DNA of 9,265 nucleotides, taken from assembly GCA_905193085.1 (NCBI GenBank), contig CAJJNI010000087.1:1-9265 (forward strand). Reading direction: 5' to 3'. The position numbers and the translations under genes were made by a program. Origin of the DNA: an uncultured Lachnospiraceae bacterium (GTDB taxonomy: Bacteria > Bacillota > Clostridia > Lachnospirales > Lachnospiraceae). Of this stretch, positions 6,917-9,265 are shown piece by piece. A model generated the notes under the pieces. That model searched no databases and was not told the origin of the DNA. It worked only from the letters and a program-made list of their open reading frames with translations. Position 1 is the first letter of the stretch. Each line of letters starts with the position of its first letter.

Positions 6917-7726
6917 TTACAGGACAAATTTTTCAAGTATTTCAGCAAAACCGCTATCATTATTATTAAGTGTAGTAATATAGTCGGCAGCAGCTTTAGT
7001 TGATTCAAAACCGTTTTGCATACAACAGCCGATATTGGCAGCTTTTAAAAGAGGAATATCATTCTCTGCATCTCCGGCGGCAATAGTGTTTTCGATAGGA
7101 ACATTAAGAAGCTTGCATAATTCAACAACGGCATTGCCTTTTGACACACCAAGAGGACAATATTCCAGAATCTTAGGGCTTGAAAAAAGTGTTTCCATTT
7201 TGCCTTCTGTGAAAGACAGCATTTTTTTCTGGAAATTTATAAGTCTCTGCTGGTTGTTTAAATCAAGGAGAATGATTTTTACCGGATTAAAATCGATATA
7301 GTCGTATACGCTATCTACTATAAGTGCCGGAACCTTTATCTCATTTTCATACCAGTGTATTTCTTCCCTGTCTTCCTCACATATGACATAATCATCAGTG
7401 TATGTGTGAATGTGGATATTGTCTTCGTGCGCACTTTTGAATAAAGGTTTGATATATTCTTTTGAAAGTGTTGTCTGGCGTAATACTTTATTATTTCCAC
7501 AATCGTAAAGAACAGCACCGTTTGAAGCTATGCAGTAACAGCCATCACCATCAAGCTTTAAATCGGCGGCAATCTGTTTGACACTTGCAAGGGGTCTTCC
7601 ACTAGTTATAACAATCTGATGTCCTCCTGACAATGCTTTTTGGATTGCTTTTCTGTTTTTTTCTGTTATCTGGCGGTTGTCATCAAGAAGAGTTCCGTCC
7701 AAATCTGTAAAAACTATTTTTCTCAT
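6917..7726 (-). CDS. Cof-type HAD-superfamily phosphatase (class IIB)
   Basis: 269 aa, typical for Cof/YidA-like HAD hydrolases. These cytosolic Mg-dependent enzymes dephosphorylate sugar phosphates, flavin mononucleotide, pyridoxal phosphate and similar metabolites. Motif I is FTDLDGTLL (nucleophile D8, acid/base D10), motif II is ITSGR near residue 41, motif III is the lysine of SKGNAV (K196), and motif IV is GDAENDIPLL (D219, D223). The cap between motifs II and III is the alpha/beta C2 cap of this class. All catalytic residues are present. The start at 7726 has AGGAG (7734-7738) at a 7-nt spacing. It is a single gene convergent with ppk1 and divergent from the helicase gene. Substrates cannot be read from sequence in this promiscuous family. 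I could not define a convincing promoter for it. Confidence 0.93.
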   Translation of the reverse strand: MRKIVFTDLDGTLLDDNRQITEKNRKAIQKALSGGHQIVITSGRPLASVKQIAADLKLDGDGCYCIASNGAVLYDCGNNKVLRQTTLSKEYIKPLFKSAHEDNIHIHTYTDDYVICEEDREEIHWYENEIKVPALIVDSVYDYIDFNPVKIILLDLNNQQRLINFQKKMLSFTEGKMETLFSSPKILEYCPLGVSKGNAVVELCKLLNVPIENTIAAGDAENDIPLLKAANIGCCMQNGFESTKAAADYITTLNNNDSGFAEILEKFVL

Positions 7727-7745
7727 ATATATGCTCCTGTGTTAA

Positions 7746-7771
7746 GGCAGCAGATAAATGAACTGCTTGCC
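7746..7771 (-). other. Hairpin in the leader of the HAD phosphatase gene
   Basis: GGCAGCAG (7746-7753) pairs with CTGCTTGCC (7763-7771), with one bulged base and a 9-nt loop. On the minus strand it ends about 7 nt before the AGGAG ribosome binding site, so it would form directly upstream of the translation start. There is no T tract, and it is too small for a known riboswitch. It may be chance or a minor stability element. Confidence 0.3.
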
Positions 7772-7811
7772 TGAATTTAAGTTATGTGTTATTATTTTTT
7801 TTATAAAACAA

Positions 7812-7840
7812 TTAAAGCTTACACTAAAATAAGTTATAAT
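7812..7840 (+). promoter_or_regulatory. Sigma-A-like promoter for the DEAD-box helicase gene
   Basis: A perfect TATAAT (7835-7840) lies 17 bp after TTAAAG (7812-7817), a weak -35. The predicted start near 7847 leaves a leader of only about 19 nt, which carries the GAGG ribosome binding site (7855-7858). Confidence 0.55.
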
Positions 7841-7865
7841 GCAATAGTTTCGTTGAGGTATAAAA

Positions 7866-9230
7866 ATGGATTTTACACAATTGAATTTATCAGATGTAAT
7901 AATAAAAAGTCTTGCAAAAGAAAAAATTACAAAGCCGACCAAAATTCAGCAGGAAGTTTATAATGCTTTGTATGAAGGAAAAAATGTACTTGCACAGTCA
8001 CAGACCGGAAGCGGGAAAACACTTGCATATCTTCTTCCGTTTATGCAGAAATATATTGATACAACAGAAGGAAATAAAGTGCTGATACTTGTACCGACAC
8101 ATGAGCTTGCCATGCAGGTAGTAAGACAGATAAGAACTACAAATGAAAATGCAGGTCTTTCATTAAAGACTGCTTCTGTTGTTGGTGATGTCAATATAAG
8201 AAGACAGTTGGAGAGTCTGAAGAAAAGACCTCAGTTTATAGTTGGAACTCCGGGAAGAGTTCTGGAACTTATAAGGAAAAGAAAAATATCAGCACATCTT
8301 CTTGAAAGTGTGATTTTAGATGAGGCGGACAAGCTTCTTGCACCAAATCAGATTGAAGAGACAAAGGCGGTAATTAAGAGCTGTCTTCGTGACATACAAA
8401 AAAGCTTCTTTTCTGCAAGCATGAATGAAGATGCCAAAGCTGCGGCAGCTGAGATAGCCGGACAGTATGAGCTGTTTTTGGCAGATAATCAGCTTAAAGT
8501 CCCTGATAATCTGGAGCACATGTATATAGTCTGTGATGGCAGGGAAAAAACAGATACATTAAGAAGCATAATTTCCGCTTTGAAACCGAAAAAAGCAATA
8601 GTGTTTATAAATAAAGTGTATGATATAGAAAAAGCAACAGAAAAATTAAAATATCATCACTATGATGTAATGTGCATACATGGTAATACAAAGGCGGCAG
8701 ACAGAAAGCGTGCAGTAGAAATGTTTTCAAAAGGAAAGCTTCAGATTCTGATAGGAACCGATTTGGCGGCAAGAGGTCTTCATTTTAATAATGTCGATTT
8801 AATTATACATTACAGTATTCCAGAAGATGAGAAAGACTATCTTCACAGAGCAGGAAGATGCGCAAGGGGCGGAGAGCACGGAACTAACATAAGCATAGTT
8901 ACACCGGCTGAAATTAAGCGGATTAAAAGTTTTGAAAGAAAACTGTCATTAAAAATTACAGAAAAAAGACTAAGCAACGGAAAAATGATTAAAGCGGCAG
9001 CTTCAAATAAAGAAAACAACAAAAGAACAGATAAACCGGCTAAATCTAATAAGTCTTACAAAGCACATGCCAGAGCAGGTAAGTCTGTTAAAACAGATAA
9101 TGAAATAAATAAAAATGACCGGTTGAACAGTAAATCGAATAATACGGTAAAAACAGGTAAAACGGTTAAAAGTAACAAGAAGTTTGGTCTTAAAGGCACA
9201 GATAACAAAAAGGTCAATTGTAAAAGTTAA
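7866..9230 (+). CDS. DEAD-box ATP-dependent RNA helicase with lysine-rich C-terminal tail
   Basis: 454 aa. Two RecA-like domains are complete. The Q motif has F3 and KPTKIQ (Q28). Motif I is SQTGSGKT (45-52), Ia is PTHELA (77-82), Ib is GTPGR, and II is DEAD (152-155). III is SAS (183-185), V is TDLAARGLH (298-306), and VI is HRAGRCAR (327-334). Such proteins unwind short RNA duplexes in ribosome assembly or mRNA decay, in the cytosol. Three motif positions differ from the common forms: PTRELA to PTHELA, SAT to SAS, and ARGLD to ARGLH. The last about 74 residues are low-complexity, with roughly 19 lysines against 6 acidic residues and much Asn, Ser and Thr. This is probably a disordered RNA-binding tail. 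PTHELA recalls the YfmL-like group of Firmicutes, but I cannot assign it to a named helicase. The start has GAGG at a 7-nt spacing. No terminator is seen before the window ends. Confidence 0.93.
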   Translation: MDFTQLNLSDVIIKSLAKEKITKPTKIQQEVYNALYEGKNVLAQSQTGSGKTLAYLLPFMQKYIDTTEGNKVLILVPTHELAMQVVRQIRTTNENAGLSLKTASVVGDVNIRRQLESLKKRPQFIVGTPGRVLELIRKRKISAHLLESVILDEADKLLAPNQIEETKAVIKSCLRDIQKSFFSASMNEDAKAAAAEIAGQYELFLADNQLKVPDNLEHMYIVCDGREKTDTLRSIISALKPKKAIVFINKVYDIEKATEKLKYHHYDVMCIHGNTKAADRKRAVEMFSKGKLQILIGTDLAARGLHFNNVDLIIHYSIPEDEKDYLHRAGRCARGGEHGTNISIVTPAEIKRIKSFERKLSLKITEKRLSNGKMIKAAASNKENNKRTDKPAKSNKSYKAHARAGKSVKTDNEINKNDRLNSKSNNTVKTGKTVKSNKKFGLKGTDNKKVNCKS

Positions 9231-9265
9231 TTCCACTTTGTAAGACTTACTTCCACCTTATAGGA
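9231..9265. repeat. Start of an imperfect 20-bp direct repeat at the window edge
   Basis: TTCCAC recurs at 9231 and 9251, exactly 20 bp apart. Read on the minus strand, two consecutive 20-mers (9246-9265 and 9226-9245) match at 15 of 20 positions and share the core GTGGAA. One copy overlaps the last codons of the helicase gene. The window ends here, so whether this is a longer tandem array cannot be seen. Confidence 0.35.

Noticed and set aside
9003..9236. Minus-strand open frame of 77 codons antisense to the helicase tail
   Set aside because: It mirrors the lysine-rich low-complexity coding sequence, giving an artificially Phe/Ile-rich peptide, and has no ribosome binding site or known motif.

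Overview
The window looks like chromosome from a low-GC Firmicute, most likely Lachnospiraceae or a close clostridial relative. The reasons are the AT-rich codon use and intergenic DNA, strong AGGAGG-type ribosome binding sites, a bifunctional chorismate mutase/prephenate dehydratase, a DUF5050-like membrane-anchored protein, and a Ppx/GppA-HD protein next to polyphosphate kinase. This assignment is inference; no rRNA or other marker gene is present. I see no transposase, integrase, phage gene, tRNA, rRNA or CRISPR array.

Layout, left to right. 1-509 (minus) is the N-terminal part of a membrane-anchored DUF5050-like protein. It is divergent from pheA (678-1814, plus), and each has its own sigma-A-like promoter in the gap. 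pheA converges on, and overlaps by 7 bp, a PHP-domain phosphoesterase gene (1808-2653, minus). A 311-bp divergent control region follows, with a good promoter for the PHP gene. Facing the other way it holds six TTTACA-like hexamers at about 10-bp spacing that resemble a PhoP box, plus an extended -10 promoter. These lead into ppx (2965-4494) and ppk1 (4510-6636), an evident two-gene polyphosphate operon. A 280-bp convergent gap contains a cluster of consecutive inverted repeats. Next come a Cof-type HAD phosphatase (6917-7726, minus) and a divergent DEAD-box RNA helicase (7866-9230, plus) with a lysine-rich tail. The last 35 bases begin an imperfect 20-bp direct repeat.

How the genes work together: pheA makes phenylpyruvate for phenylalanine and is probably feedback-inhibited through its ACT domain. 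ppk1 makes polyphosphate, and its ppx partner would be expected to hydrolyse or sense polyphosphate or (p)ppGpp, although several of its catalytic-motif residues are changed. The putative Pho box would tie this operon to phosphate starvation. The other genes are housekeeping-like and not obviously linked. No multi-gene novel system is evident. The most interesting signals are the Pho-box-like array, the altered Ppx active site, the structured convergent intergenic element and the terminal 20-bp repeat.
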